A stretch of DNA of 64,000 bases from CAG-698 sp045577945 (GCA_045577945.1 JAZNJG010000142.1:22969-86968); one strand, 5' to 3'. Positions 40,670 through 50,308 are shown, counted from the stretch's first letter. The notes: generated by a model not told the origin, from the sequence alone. Made by a program: numbers and translations.

Positions 40670-41760
40670 TGTATTTAAATGATACACAAATTAAAATTGA
40701 AGCAGGTAAATGTTTAAGGTGCAAAAATCCACAATGCGAAATGAATTGCCCTTTACATTTATCTGCTAAAACTTTTATTCAGTTATATAAGGAAACAAAA
40801 TATAAAGAATTGATAGAATATATCTATTCAATCAATCCATTTGCTGAAGTATGTGGTTTTGTTTGTCCAAATAAATTTTGTATGCTAAACTGTACTAGAA
40901 ATAAAATTGATAATTCAGTTAATATTAAATCATTACAATCAGTATTTACTCATCAATATAAACACTTATTTAATATTCAATACACTAATAATCATAAAAA
41001 TGTTGCAATTATTGGTGGTGGTGTTGCAGGCTTAACAGCTGCCTGGTTACTATCACTAAAAGGTTATAATATTGATTTATTTGAAAAGGATAGTAAGATT
41101 GGTGGTGAATTAAATTTAATACCTCAATTTCGTTTACCAAAATCTGTACTAGAAAGTGATTTGCAGTTATTTAAGGATAATCCAAATATTAATATCATTT
41201 ATAATACAAATGTTACTGATTATAATTCACTGTTAGAAAAATATGAATTTGTTATTGTTGCAACTGGCAAGCAAATTGAAAATAAATTAAATATTGAAGG
41301 TGAGGAGTATTTAACAGGTTATAAAAGATTTTTATCTAACAATAACAATAATTATAAAAATGTTGCAATTATTGGTGGTGGAAATGTAGCTGTTGATTGT
41401 GCATTGATTGCAAAAAATAGTAATAATAGTGTAACAATATTTGTAAGAAGAAATTTTTATGATATGAAGATTGATGAAGAACATTTACAAAAATTGTTTA
41501 GTAAGAAAATTAATATAGTTAGTAATTTTATACCAACAAATGTCTATAAAGATGAAAAATTACATTTAGAAGGAAAATTGTTTGATAGAAGTTATATTGG
41601 CTTAAATAACTATGATGTAATAGTCAAAGCAATTGGTAGTATACAAGAAGATATAAAGATTAATAATGATAGTATAATTTATATACCTACTTCAAAGTAT
41701 GTTGTAGATACTATTGTAAATACAATAAATACAATAAATAATTATACATATATATGTTAG
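40669..41760 (+). CDS. GltD-like FAD/iron-sulfur oxidoreductase
   Basis: 363 residues. An N-terminal iron-sulfur module has Cys clusters CLRCKNPQCEMNC (about 15-27) and CGFVCPNKFCMLNC (about 64-77). An FAD Rossmann motif IIGGGVAGLTAAW lies at about 114 and an NADPH motif IIGGGNVAVDCAL at about 235. This is the layout of the glutamate synthase small subunit and related NADPH electron-input subunits. Shorter than GltD (about 450-470). Translationally coupled to guaC, so it may supply electrons or ammonia handling for purine metabolism; the partner is not known. Confidence 0.85.
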   Translation: MYLNDTQIKIEAGKCLRCKNPQCEMNCPLHLSAKTFIQLYKETKYKELIEYIYSINPFAEVCGFVCPNKFCMLNCTRNKIDNSVNIKSLQSVFTHQYKHLFNIQYTNNHKNVAIIGGGVAGLTAAWLLSLKGYNIDLFEKDSKIGGELNLIPQFRLPKSVLESDLQLFKDNPNINIIYNTNVTDYNSLLEKYEFVIVATGKQIENKLNIEGEEYLTGYKRFLSNNNNNYKNVAIIGGGNVAVDCALIAKNSNNSVTIFVRRNFYDMKIDEEHLQKLFSKKINIVSNFIPTNVYKDEKLHLEGKLFDRSYIGLNNYDVIVKAIGSIQEDIKINNDSIIYIPTSKYVVDTIVNTINTINNYTYIC

Positions 41761-41793
41761 ATTGTTACTAGTAATTACAAAAAGGATATTAAA

Positions 41794-42219
41794 ATGAAAT
41801 CATTTAAACAATTTTTAAGAGAGAGTGAAGAGGTTAAAGATCAGGTTTCTGAGAACGAAGAAGTAAAAGAACTTGATGAAGCTAAAATGGATTGGGGTAA
41901 TGTTAGGAATGAAATAACAAACACCAATTTATTAGTTGATATTATTTATACATATGGTCAACCTGAAATTCGTGTAGGAAGTAATAGTTATGCTATTAAA
42001 GATATGATGAATCCTGAATCTATTGAAGCTATTAGAAAAAAATACGGCTCAACAAAATTAACAGATGAACAAGAAGAAGAACTCAAACAAGATGAGATTG
42101 CTTTTTTGAAAAACCTTAAAAAGATGGAATCAGATATTCAAAAAGATATGATTAAAATTACTAAAAAGTATGAAGATGATATCAAAAAAGTTCTTAAGAA
42201 ATATAACGCTGAAATTTAA
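41794..42219 (+). CDS. Candidate internal head protein, coiled coil
   Basis: 141 residues. Starts MKSFKQFLRESEEVKD, matching the T4-type capsid-targeting pattern with possible cleavage after RES or SEE. The rest is acidic and helical (EEELKQDEIAFLKNLKKMES, then a basic coiled coil). AAAGGA site. Followed by a strong terminator. Confidence 0.6.
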   Translation: MKSFKQFLRESEEVKDQVSENEEVKELDEAKMDWGNVRNEITNTNLLVDIIYTYGQPEIRVGSNSYAIKDMMNPESIEAIRKKYGSTKLTDEQEEELKQDEIAFLKNLKKMESDIQKDMIKITKKYEDDIKKVLKKYNAEI

Positions 42220-42239
42220 TTATATATTTTAGAAAAATA

Positions 42240-42279
42240 AAAAGCTTTCTTAAATTTATATTAAGAAAGCTTTTTATTT
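42240..42279 (+). terminator. Terminator
   Basis: AAAGCTTTCTTAA pairs with TTAAGAAAGCTTT over a 7-base loop and is followed by T residues. Confidence 0.88.
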
Positions 42280-42365
42280 TCACTACCGACGCATTTGAAT
42301 AATCATCACTTTCAAATACAATAATTATCATATACTCAATTTAGATATAAATCAAGTGGTTTTTA

Positions 42366-42380
42366 TAATAAATAATTACA
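42366..42380 (+). promoter_or_regulatory. Late promoter, TAATAAATAATTACA
   Basis: Late consensus about 36 bases before the baseplate gene at 42415. Confidence 0.6.
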
Positions 42381-42414
42381 TAGTAAAGCTTTATTTATTT
42401 GGATAATATAAATT

Positions 42415-44265
42415 ATGGTAAAAGATAATCCATACAGCACAAATATATCATTTTTAATCTCAAATCAAATACCTGAACATATTCGTTCTGATAATGAATT
42501 ATACGATTTATTTCTAACAGCATATTATGAGTGGATGGAAAAAGAAAATAATCCACTTTACATGTCTGAACATTTACCAGAATTTACAGATATTGATAAA
42601 ACACCTGATTATTTCTTTAACCATTTAAAAAATGAACTTTTAGCAAATTTTCCACAGAATGTTATTGCAGATAAATCATTACTTGCAAGATTTGCAAAAG
42701 ATTTCTATGAAAGAAAAGGAACTCTTGCTTCTTATAAATTTCTATTTAAAGCTTTATATAATGAAGATATAGAAATATCTCTACCAAAAGATTATATTTT
42801 AAAAGCATCAGATGGTCAATGGGTTGTTGATAGTTATATTATGTGTTATAAAGTTCAGGGTGATCCTTTTACTGTTATTGGTGATTACCTTTACACAAAT
42901 AATCAAGCGCTGTTTGTTGATAATATAACGCTTCAAAATCAAGGTCGCTATGAAGTTTATAAAATATATATACCAAATTCAACTATTGAATTAGACATTG
43001 ACCAAGAATTAAAAAGTAAAGATGGATCAGTTATTGTTAAAACTTTTGGTGTATTGAAAGATATTGAAGTTATTACACAAGGTAATGGCTATCAAATCGG
43101 TGATTATATTCCTATCAGAGATCCATATGGTATAGATGGTACTGCTAAAATAGCTTCCTTAAAACCTTCAAATACAATCACCGGTTTTAAGATTATAAAC
43201 GGTGGTCATAATTATAGAGTTGGTGATCAACTTGTATTTACACCAGTAAATGGTGGTATTGGTGCTGTTGCATATGTAAGTAAAATTGATAAAGGTACGA
43301 TTAGTAATCAATGTATTACCACAATTGAAACTGAACAGAGTGTTGTAACTGAAGGTGTAAAAGAAATAGCAGTTAAAGATTACGCTAGATTTCAAGATTA
43401 TGAAATTGGTGCAATCGCAGAAATTGAATTAGTTGATGGTGGTCGTGGCTATATCGAAATGCCAACTATAAGCATTTTTCAAGAATCACTTTTTGATTTA
43501 CCTTCAGGAAATGGTGCTATTATTCAGGCAACTTCAAAGAGTTATGGGCAGATTGTTAAAATTGAAGTTGAAAATCACGGTATTGGTTATAGAAAATCTG
43601 ATATTTATCCGATAGTTGATCTATCTGATCTAGGTGATGGAACAGCGATTGCAAAAGCGAATGTTTATGCTGGTATTATTCACTCAGGAGGGTACTGGAA
43701 GGATAATAGAGGCAAGCTAGATAGCACAGTTTATCTGCAAGATAACTATTACTACCAAAATTACTCATATATAATTAAATCATCTCAACCAATTAATAAT
43801 TATAAAGATATTGTTTTAGAAAACGTTCACCTTTCTGGTGCACAGTTGTTTGGTGAGGTGAATATTAATGAAACTGTAAACCAGTATCCATACTATCCTC
43901 ATTATAATCCATCTCAATTTATTCAAGTAATCTATGATCAATATTTAAATGTTGGTGTGAATGTTGATCAGCTGGTAACAGTTGGTATAATGAATGATAA
44001 ATCACACGCAGATATATATGGTGGGATTTATTATATTAAAGATTTCGCTAACTATACAGTTTCATTATATCACGATCTACAATTAAATCAATTTGTTGCA
44101 ATTTATCAAGATATGCTGCTTGGTGATATGCTTGATAGTAAATTAAACTTTATGCTTGAAACACCTTTAACTGAATTATATGGTTCAACAAGAAACGCAC
44201 CTGGTTATGCAAAACCAGCTGAAGTAATTATTACAAAAATTAATGGAGATGTTGAAGTAGCATAA
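42415..44265 (+). CDS. Baseplate/virion structural protein
   Basis: 616 residues. The N-terminal region has the phage pattern SFLISNQIPEHIRSDNELYD, AYYEWMEKENNPLY, and FAKDFYERKGTLASYKFLFK (about 110-125). This is typical of a conserved T4-like cyanophage and jumbo-phage baseplate protein. The middle consists of repeated GYQIGDYIPI, NYRVGDQLVF and GYIEMPTISI units, a beta-helix-like shaft. Late promoter. It probably forms part of the baseplate wedge or a short fibre base. Confidence 0.78.
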   Translation: MVKDNPYSTNISFLISNQIPEHIRSDNELYDLFLTAYYEWMEKENNPLYMSEHLPEFTDIDKTPDYFFNHLKNELLANFPQNVIADKSLLARFAKDFYERKGTLASYKFLFKALYNEDIEISLPKDYILKASDGQWVVDSYIMCYKVQGDPFTVIGDYLYTNNQALFVDNITLQNQGRYEVYKIYIPNSTIELDIDQELKSKDGSVIVKTFGVLKDIEVITQGNGYQIGDYIPIRDPYGIDGTAKIASLKPSNTITGFKIINGGHNYRVGDQLVFTPVNGGIGAVAYVSKIDKGTISNQCITTIETEQSVVTEGVKEIAVKDYARFQDYEIGAIAEIELVDGGRGYIEMPTISIFQESLFDLPSGNGAIIQATSKSYGQIVKIEVENHGIGYRKSDIYPIVDLSDLGDGTAIAKANVYAGIIHSGGYWKDNRGKLDSTVYLQDNYYYQNYSYIIKSSQPINNYKDIVLENVHLSGAQLFGEVNINETVNQYPYYPHYNPSQFIQVIYDQYLNVGVNVDQLVTVGIMNDKSHADIYGGIYYIKDFANYTVSLYHDLQLNQFVAIYQDMLLGDMLDSKLNFMLETPLTELYGSTRNAPGYAKPAEVIITKINGDVEVA

Positions 44266-44267
44266 AA

Positions 44268-44552
44268 TTAAAAATCAATATCACTACGAATCATTTTAAT
44301 CATATATTTTCTATCTTTAATAGTCAATTCTGCGTCAATATAATTTGTTTTAGGATTGACTATTTTTAATTCATTTTTATCCTTTTGGATTGATAATATC
44401 AATTTTTCCATTGATTTTTTAATGTTATACATATGTGGAACTTCAATTATAATAAATTTATTAGTTGAATAGATATCAACATTATATGCAAGGAATTTAC
44501 TACTTAAATATTGTTCTATTGAATTAGATTCTAAAATTTTTTTAATATTCAT
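44268..44552 (-). CDS. Hypothetical small protein
   Basis: 94 residues. An alternating alpha/beta pattern resembles a small ferredoxin-like fold (FIIIEVPHMYNIKKSMEKLI, then ELTIKDRKYMIKMIRS). Convergent with the baseplate gene two bases away. Early-looking A/T-rich leader upstream. No family recognised. Confidence 0.5.
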   Translation of the reverse strand: MNIKKILESNSIEQYLSSKFLAYNVDIYSTNKFIIIEVPHMYNIKKSMEKLILSIQKDKNELKIVNPKTNYIDAELTIKDRKYMIKMIRSDIDF

Positions 44553-44631
44553 ATTTTTCTCTTGAAATATACACTTTATATTATATATTTATTATACAAA
44601 TATATAAAAAATCAACATAAGGAGTTTAACA

Positions 44632-45639
44632 GTGTCACTGTATTCAGATAGAATGAATGAAAATAAAAAATATGAATTTTCTTTTGAACCTAAATCATTG
44701 TGGTATTATGAGAAAAATAAAATTCTTGAAGATTTATGTGATACTGGTTATGGAAAAGAAACTGCTGTTGATAGAATTGGCGCAGGTAGAGATACTTTTA
44801 TGAGTGGCTGGAATAAAGAATTTCATAAAAGACTGGTAGAATTTTATACAATAGAGAATGAAACAATACTAGATCCTTTTGCAGGACATTCGTCTTCATT
44901 TATACCTTATTTATTAAAAAGAAACTTTATTGGGTTTGAAATTACAAGAGAAAGGTTTGATATACAACAAAATCATATTAATAAATTAAAATCACAGTAT
45001 AAATTTAGTAATAATATCAATCTTATCAATAATTCAAGCGAATATTTAAAGCAATATATTAATGAAGAAGTTGATTGTATTATTACAGATCCTCCGTTTT
45101 GGACAGTTGAAAAATATGAAGATCCTGTAAATGGTGAGCAATTATCACATATTAATGATTATAATAAATTTTTAAATTCTCTATCTAATATATTATTAGA
45201 TTGTGTTGATGTATTAAGGCCTAACGGATTTATGATTGTTAAGCTAGCTGATTTAAGAAAAGATGGAAAATTTTATGACTTAACGGGTGATATTACTAAT
45301 ATATTGAAGACTAAAATTCAACTAATTGATAAAATTGTTTTAGAATTAAATCCTTCAAAGAGACATCCACTATATCTGCAAGCCATTACCAATAAAAATA
45401 TGCTAAAAGTTCAGGAATTTTGTTTAGTATTTAGAAAAATAACCAATAAAAATGATATGGACATTGATAATGATAGAATTAATCATAACAGAGCTTTAGT
45501 TAAGAACATATATAAAAATGAAAATGAATTATTTTATAGTTTAACTAGAGGAAAGATAGATTATATTACCAATCAATTTACTAAGACATGTAGTGATAAT
45601 AATAGTAATAATATATTGACAGATATTTTTGGGGATTAG
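44632..45639 (+). CDS. DNA methyltransferase (N6-A or N4-C type)
   Basis: 335 residues. Motif I-like ILDPFAGHSSSFIPYLLKRN (about 79-98) and motif IV TDPPFW (about 151-156) are present, in the order seen in beta-class amino-methyltransferases (SAM site after target region). DPPF favours N4-cytosine or N6-adenine. The usual FxGxG of motif I is changed to FAGHSS, which is accepted in some phage enzymes. GTG start with AAGGAG. It likely protects phage DNA from host restriction. No paired restriction enzyme is seen. Confidence 0.82.
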   Translation: MSLYSDRMNENKKYEFSFEPKSLWYYEKNKILEDLCDTGYGKETAVDRIGAGRDTFMSGWNKEFHKRLVEFYTIENETILDPFAGHSSSFIPYLLKRNFIGFEITRERFDIQQNHINKLKSQYKFSNNINLINNSSEYLKQYINEEVDCIITDPPFWTVEKYEDPVNGEQLSHINDYNKFLNSLSNILLDCVDVLRPNGFMIVKLADLRKDGKFYDLTGDITNILKTKIQLIDKIVLELNPSKRHPLYLQAITNKNMLKVQEFCLVFRKITNKNDMDIDNDRINHNRALVKNIYKNENELFYSLTRGKIDYITNQFTKTCSDNNSNNILTDIFGD

Positions 45640-45641
45640 AA

Positions 45642-47924
45642 ATGAGAACATTATATCTATTAAGAGGAGCACCTGCTTCAGGAAAATCAACTTGGATTAA
45701 AGAAAATTATTTAGAACCATATACATTATCAGCCGATAGTATTCGATTGATGGTCCAATCTCCTGTATTGGATAACAACGGTCGTTTGGTTATTACACAG
45801 AAGAATGATAATAAAGTTTGGTCTTTATTAATGAATATGTTAGAAAATAGAATGAGTAGAGGTGAGTTTTGTATTGTTGATGCTACTCACTATAAACTAG
45901 AACTTATTCAAAAATATAAAACATTAATTTCTAAATATAGATATAGAGCATTTATTGTTGATTTTACTGATATACCTAGAGAAGAATTAAAAAGGCGTAA
46001 TAATGAAAGAGATTCATATAAGTATGTTCCAGAAGAAGTTATTGATAAAATGTATTCTGTTTTTGAATCAGAAGATTTTGCAAAACAAATTCCTGGATAT
46101 GTTAAATTACTAACAAGAGATGAAGCGATTAATAAATTAAAAGAAGATCCTATTTTTGATTTCAATGAATATGAAAAGGTTATAGTTATTCCTGATTTAC
46201 ATGGTTGTTATGAGCCTTTGAAATCTTATTTTGAAGAAAATCCTTTTAATGAAAAATATTTTTATTGTTTCTTAGGGGATTATATAGATAGAGGTTTGCA
46301 AAATAAAGAAGTATTAGAATTTTTATTATCAATTATGAATAATAAAAATGTTTTGTTATTAGAAGGTAATCACGAAAAGTGGTTGAGACGTTATTGTTCA
46401 AAAGAAGAACAAATCAAATTAACAAAAGGTGATAGTGAATTATTATCTAAATTTATGACTAAAAGTGATTTATATGAGATCAAAGATAAGTATAAATTAT
46501 CACCAGAATTTGAAAATAATACAATTCCGCAAATTGAATCTATTGATAAATCTCAATTAAGACGCTTTTGTGAACGGTTAGGTCAATTTGCTTATTTTAG
46601 ATTTGGAGATAATGTATATTGCTTAACACATGCTGGTATTTCAAATAAACCGACTCTATTTACATCTACATGTGAATTTATACAAGGTGTTGGAAAGTAT
46701 GAAGAAAATGAAGAGATTTATAAATCATGGAATAAAAACACACCCGATAATTATATTCAAATTCATGGACATCGTAATGTATATAATATAGATCCAATTT
46801 ATGATAATAAAAATATCAATTTAAACACATCTGTTGAATTTGGTGAAGATTTAAGAATAGCATCTATTGATAAAAATGGTGTTGTAGATATTTTATATTA
46901 TAAAAATTCGATATTTAGAGAAAGAGAAGAAAAGAAAGATGTTGTATATATTCATACAGAAGATGATTTATATAGATCTCTAAACGAGAGTAAATTCATT
47001 ACTAAAAAGATTCTAGATAATGATATTATTTCATATAATTTTAGTCGGAATGCTTTTGATAAAGGTATATGGAATAATATTACGGTTAAAGCAAGAGGAT
47101 TGTTTATTAATTCCAAAACTCAAAATGTAACTTGTAGATCATATTCAAAATTCTTTAATATCGAAGAAACACAAGAGACTGAATTTAGAAATCTTAAAGC
47201 TAATATTCAATATCCTTTAATTGGATATAAAAAAGAAAATGGATTTTTAGGATTAGTTAGTTGGGATAAGGATAATAATGAATTATTTGTTGCATCTAAA
47301 TCTACAAATAAAGGTGATTATGCAGATTTAGTTAAAAAGCATTTCTTTAATTTAGATTACTGTGAGAGTATTGTTAACTGGTTAAAAGAAAATAATTTCA
47401 CTCTTATATTTGAAGTAATTGATATTGATGAAGATCCTCATATTATTAAGTATAGTGAATCTAAATTAATTCTATTGGATATTGTTGAAAACAAATTAGA
47501 TGGATGTAAAAAATTAGATTATAATACTTTAGAATATGTTGCAAGTTTATGGGGTGTTGAATATAAAAAGCAAGATCTAGCATTCAATAACTGGGAGGAT
47601 TTTTATTGCTTCTATAATGAAGTAAAAGATGATCAATCTATTCACTATGAAGGATGGGTGTTTGAAGATGCTAATGGATTTATGTTTAAATATAAAACTT
47701 CATATTATAAATTTTGGAAATTTATGAGAAGTATGAAAGATGCTATTGTTAAAGGAAGACAAATCAGACAAACATTTAAAGATGTATATGAAGTTGAAGT
47801 TATTAATTTTATGAGAAGCTTGGATATAGAAGAATTAGATAAAATGTCTATAATTGAAGTAAGAGATAGGTTCTTAAATGAAAAATATTTTGAAGGACCA
47901 TGTCTAGAACCACAAAGTAATTAA
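45642..47924 (+). CDS. pnkp: RNA repair enzyme: 5'-kinase, phosphatase and ligase fused
   Basis: 760 residues in three parts. The kinase part has P-loop GAPASGKS (9-16) and CIVDATHYKLELI. The binuclear metallophosphatase part has PDLHGCYEP (about 183), GDYIDRG (about 211), GNHEKW (about 241) and ITHAG/IHGHRN-like histidines. The ligase/adenylyltransferase part has KKENG as nucleotide-binding lysine motif (about 529), FEVID and EGWVF (about 670), with FKYKT near the end. The order equals bacterial Pnkp. T4 has separate Pnkp and Rnl1. It would heal and seal tRNAs cut by host anticodon nucleases. Two bases separate it from the methyltransferase. Confidence 0.9.
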   Translation: MRTLYLLRGAPASGKSTWIKENYLEPYTLSADSIRLMVQSPVLDNNGRLVITQKNDNKVWSLLMNMLENRMSRGEFCIVDATHYKLELIQKYKTLISKYRYRAFIVDFTDIPREELKRRNNERDSYKYVPEEVIDKMYSVFESEDFAKQIPGYVKLLTRDEAINKLKEDPIFDFNEYEKVIVIPDLHGCYEPLKSYFEENPFNEKYFYCFLGDYIDRGLQNKEVLEFLLSIMNNKNVLLLEGNHEKWLRRYCSKEEQIKLTKGDSELLSKFMTKSDLYEIKDKYKLSPEFENNTIPQIESIDKSQLRRFCERLGQFAYFRFGDNVYCLTHAGISNKPTLFTSTCEFIQGVGKYEENEEIYKSWNKNTPDNYIQIHGHRNVYNIDPIYDNKNINLNTSVEFGEDLRIASIDKNGVVDILYYKNSIFREREEKKDVVYIHTEDDLYRSLNESKFITKKILDNDIISYNFSRNAFDKGIWNNITVKARGLFINSKTQNVTCRSYSKFFNIEETQETEFRNLKANIQYPLIGYKKENGFLGLVSWDKDNNELFVASKSTNKGDYADLVKKHFFNLDYCESIVNWLKENNFTLIFEVIDIDEDPHIIKYSESKLILLDIVENKLDGCKKLDYNTLEYVASLWGVEYKKQDLAFNNWEDFYCFYNEVKDDQSIHYEGWVFEDANGFMFKYKTSYYKFWKFMRSMKDAIVKGRQIRQTFKDVYEVEVINFMRSLDIEELDKMSIIEVRDRFLNEKYFEGPCLEPQSN

Positions 47925-47940
47925 CAAATAGGAGAAAACG

Positions 47941-48111
47941 ATGGAAGCTGTAGATTGTACTGTTATGAAATCTTATGATGGCTGGTCTGCTTTAATTGAT
48001 TTATTAGAAATTGCTGCTAATGAATTAGAAAGAGATGGTCATACAACACTAGCTAAAAAATTAGAAGTAGAAAGCGCTATTTTATCTAGAGACACTGAAT
48101 TAGGAAAATAA
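47941..48111 (+). CDS. Small helical protein
   Basis: 56 residues, AGGAG site, directly after the repair enzyme. Helical with LIDLLEIAANELERDGHTTL. Unknown function. Confidence 0.5.
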   Translation: MEAVDCTVMKSYDGWSALIDLLEIAANELERDGHTTLAKKLEVESAILSRDTELGK

Positions 48112-48132
48112 AAAATATTTTGATTATAAAAT

Positions 48133-48234
48133 ATGACTATATGCATAACATTACCAGATTGGTTTTTATATACTTTAGTTACAATTCTTATTATATGGAT
48201 TGTAGTAATTTTATTTGCAATATTATTTAAATGA
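48133..48234 (+). CDS. Possible 33-residue membrane peptide
   Basis: A single hydrophobic helix (WFLYTLVTILIIWIVVILFA) with short flanks. No clear ribosome site, so support is weak. Confidence 0.35.
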   Translation: MTICITLPDWFLYTLVTILIIWIVVILFAILFK

Positions 48235-48243
48235 GGTTTAATA

Positions 48244-48573
48244 ATGTCTATAGAAGTTATATTAAAAAATACTGAAGAATCTTTTATCTTCTCAAAAACA
48301 CATCGATATTTGAATATTAATTTATTTATTGCTTCTATATTTAACTTACAAATATGGTTAGAGTCTAATAAAAATAAATTTAAAGATATAAATTTATATC
48401 AAGTTATATTTAAGTGGTTAGAAAAACTACACCAAAATAAAGTTATTGATTTATATGAAGGTGATGTAACAAGACAGCTTTTTTATATATACCCAACACA
48501 TGAAATGTGGAAAGCACAATCATCTGAATATAAGTTACTATTACCATTATATAATGAAAATACTGTAGCATGA
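48244..48573 (+). CDS. Hypothetical protein
   Basis: 109 residues; GAGG upstream. Rich in aromatic and lysine residues (FKWLEKLHQNKVIDLYEGDV, then a beta end). Its stop overlaps the start of the HAD gene (ATGA). Confidence 0.55.
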   Translation: MSIEVILKNTEESFIFSKTHRYLNINLFIASIFNLQIWLESNKNKFKDINLYQVIFKWLEKLHQNKVIDLYEGDVTRQLFYIYPTHEMWKAQSSEYKLLLPLYNENTVA

Positions 48574-49106
48574 AGAAAGATAATAGATATTTTATATTTT
48601 GTGATTTTGATGGTGTTCTTTCTAAATGGGCTGATTGGTTTACTGTGACTTATTATAGAGAGATTAGTAATGTAAAGACTATTTCAAATAAAACTATTCA
48701 AGCAATAGATAACTTTTGTAAACAACCAGTCTATTTTATTCCAACATCAATATGGTCGTATGTATTTAAGAATAAAGGCTCTTTAACTAAATGGTTAAAT
48801 GAAATGAATTGTAAATTCTTAAAAGAGTTTAGTGAACCTATCATTGATGAAAGAGAAAATAAAAAATTATATGAATCAAAATTTAAAGATATGTCTGTTG
48901 AAGATATTCGTGCTTTTTTAATAAATGAGTTTATTAAAAAATATAATATTAAAAAGAAAAATTATATTTGTTTAGATGATGAAACATATCTAAGCTATAA
49001 AAAATTTAATCTTAATATTATTAAAACTGATATGTATGAGGGTATAACATATAAACAATTTCATAAACTAATAAAGGTGCTTGAGAAATGGTCAAAAAAG
49101 GATTAA
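48570..49106 (+). CDS. HAD-family phosphatase-like protein
   Basis: 178 residues. Motif I FCDFDGVLSKW (about 9-19) has the nucleophile Asp pair. The last motif is LDDETYLSY (about 135). The middle (FIPTSIWSYVFKNKGSLTKW) matches HAD proteins of the Swiss-army-knife RNA-repair type that accompany RNA ligases. Together with the repair enzyme 650 bases upstream it may process RNA ends. Overlaps its neighbours at both ends, so the genes are translationally coupled. Confidence 0.75.
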   Translation: MKKDNRYFIFCDFDGVLSKWADWFTVTYYREISNVKTISNKTIQAIDNFCKQPVYFIPTSIWSYVFKNKGSLTKWLNEMNCKFLKEFSEPIIDERENKKLYESKFKDMSVEDIRAFLINEFIKKYNIKKKNYICLDDETYLSYKKFNLNIIKTDMYEGITYKQFHKLIKVLEKWSKKD

Positions 49107-49390
49107 GTCGTGATTTAAGAAAATTTGCAAGAAAAAGAATATATAAGTTCTATGTTCATTATAGTGGTTGTCTCATGCTAACTGTTGATAGAGATGAAGT
49201 AATCTTACACAACAAATATAATAATATTTTTAAACAACTATTTGACAGAATTAGAGAGATTGTATCTTGGAGAATTTCGTCATGGTGCTTTGATGTAATA
49301 TTCGAATTATGTTATAATTTTGTAAGATCAAAAAATCGTAGAGATATAACAATAACATATGAAAAATTTGACCCGTATCTAAATAAATAA
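49088..49390 (+). CDS. Hypothetical basic protein
   Basis: 100 residues, overlapping the HAD gene by 19 bases. Very basic start (VKKGLSRDLRKFARKRIYKF), a hydrophobic middle (IVSWRISSWCFDVIFELCYNF), basic end. May be membrane- or nucleic-acid-associated. Confidence 0.5.
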   Translation: MVKKGLSRDLRKFARKRIYKFYVHYSGCLMLTVDRDEVILHNKYNNIFKQLFDRIREIVSWRISSWCFDVIFELCYNFVRSKNRRDITITYEKFDPYLNK

Positions 49391-49395
49391 TTATG
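49381..49395 (+). promoter_or_regulatory. Late-type promoter, AAATAAATAATTATG
   Basis: Late-motif match overlapping the end of the previous gene and 30 bases before the ATG at 49425. Confidence 0.45.
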
Positions 49396-49424
49396 AATGT
49401 CTAGTTAAAGGTTAAAAATAATAT

Positions 49425-49703
49425 ATGAGTTGTTTAAAAGATCTTAAACTTTCAGTTATACGTAAATTAAAAGATGTATACTACGTTAAAAATCCAATTA
49501 AAATAAAAGAAGATCAACTTAATGTAAAGATTATACATTTTAACAGAGAAGAATTTCAATACTATACAAAACATTATTTTTTATTAGCTGATGATGAAAG
49601 ATTATTTACATCTCTAGATGAAGCAGTTGAATACTGTAATAACAATAATTATCAATATGATATCGTTGAATGTAAACAATATATTTTAAAATCATTGAAT
49701 TAA
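49425..49703 (+). CDS. Hypothetical protein
   Basis: 92 residues, mixed alpha/beta (VKIIHFNREEFQYYTKHYFL, then LDEAVEYCNNNNYQYDIVEC). No family recognised. Confidence 0.55.
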   Translation: MSCLKDLKLSVIRKLKDVYYVKNPIKIKEDQLNVKIIHFNREEFQYYTKHYFLLADDERLFTSLDEAVEYCNNNNYQYDIVECKQYILKSLN

Positions 49704-49724
49704 GATTTTTTAATATAATAACTA

Positions 49725-49740
49725 TCATAAATAATTATAT
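49725..49740 (+). promoter_or_regulatory. Late promoter, TCATAAATAATTATAT
   Basis: Late-motif match 26 bases before the small membrane gene at 49766. It would express the following three membrane genes late. Confidence 0.55.
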
Positions 49741-49765
49741 AGTAATATATAATACAGTTTTAATC

Positions 49766-49921
49766 ATGAATGAAGAAGTTAAAAAAGCTCTTATCAAGAA
49801 ACTGACAAGAACACAATTATTTACACTTTGTGTTCTTGGTTTGTTTTTATTTACTTTAATTGTTTTAATGCTTTGCTTATTATCACCTTCTTCATTGACA
49901 ACATTTTTTGGTATATTTTAA
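49766..49921 (+). CDS. 51-residue membrane protein (holin-like candidate)
   Basis: Basic N-terminus (MNEEVKKALIKKLTRTQLF) followed by one long hydrophobic helix (about 18-43) and a short end. Small size, late promoter and the two membrane genes that follow fit a lysis cassette, but no endolysin is present nearby. Confidence 0.5.
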   Translation: MNEEVKKALIKKLTRTQLFTLCVLGLFLFTLIVLMLCLLSPSSLTTFFGIF

Positions 49922-49930
49922 GAGTTAGAT

Positions 49931-50308
49931 ATGAGTGAGAATATAGAACAAATTGATAAAATTGAAAAGAATGCAAAAGCAATTAAAACCATTACAAGTT
50001 TACTAATTGTCATCGCAACAATGATATACGGATTTTGTGTTTATATATATCAAACACAAACCCATACAAAAGAAATTTCTGACTTAAAAGTTAGAATGGC
50101 AAAAATGGAAGCTGAATCAAATACTAAACACCACGAAATCGATCAAAAAATTGCTTCCAACGAAAGAGATTTCCAAATGACTGCTACGAAGTTAGAAGTT
50201 AGCTTGGTAAAAATTTCAGCAGATCTCCAATTTATTAAAGAACACTTAATGGAAAAGGGGATGGACAGACCTAACGATACAAGCACAACAAGAACAATGA
50301 GAAGGTAG
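49931..50308 (+). CDS. Membrane-anchored coiled-coil protein (spanin-like candidate)
   Basis: 125 residues. Membrane helix at about 18-38 (ITSLLIVIATMIYGFCVYIY), then a coiled coil (about 45-110). The topology equals inner-membrane spanins and T4 Rz-like proteins. An outer lipoprotein partner is not in the same frame set; the lipoprotein at 12334 is distant. Confidence 0.55.
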   Translation: MSENIEQIDKIEKNAKAIKTITSLLIVIATMIYGFCVYIYQTQTHTKEISDLKVRMAKMEAESNTKHHEIDQKIASNERDFQMTATKLEVSLVKISADLQFIKEHLMEKGMDRPNDTSTTRTMRR

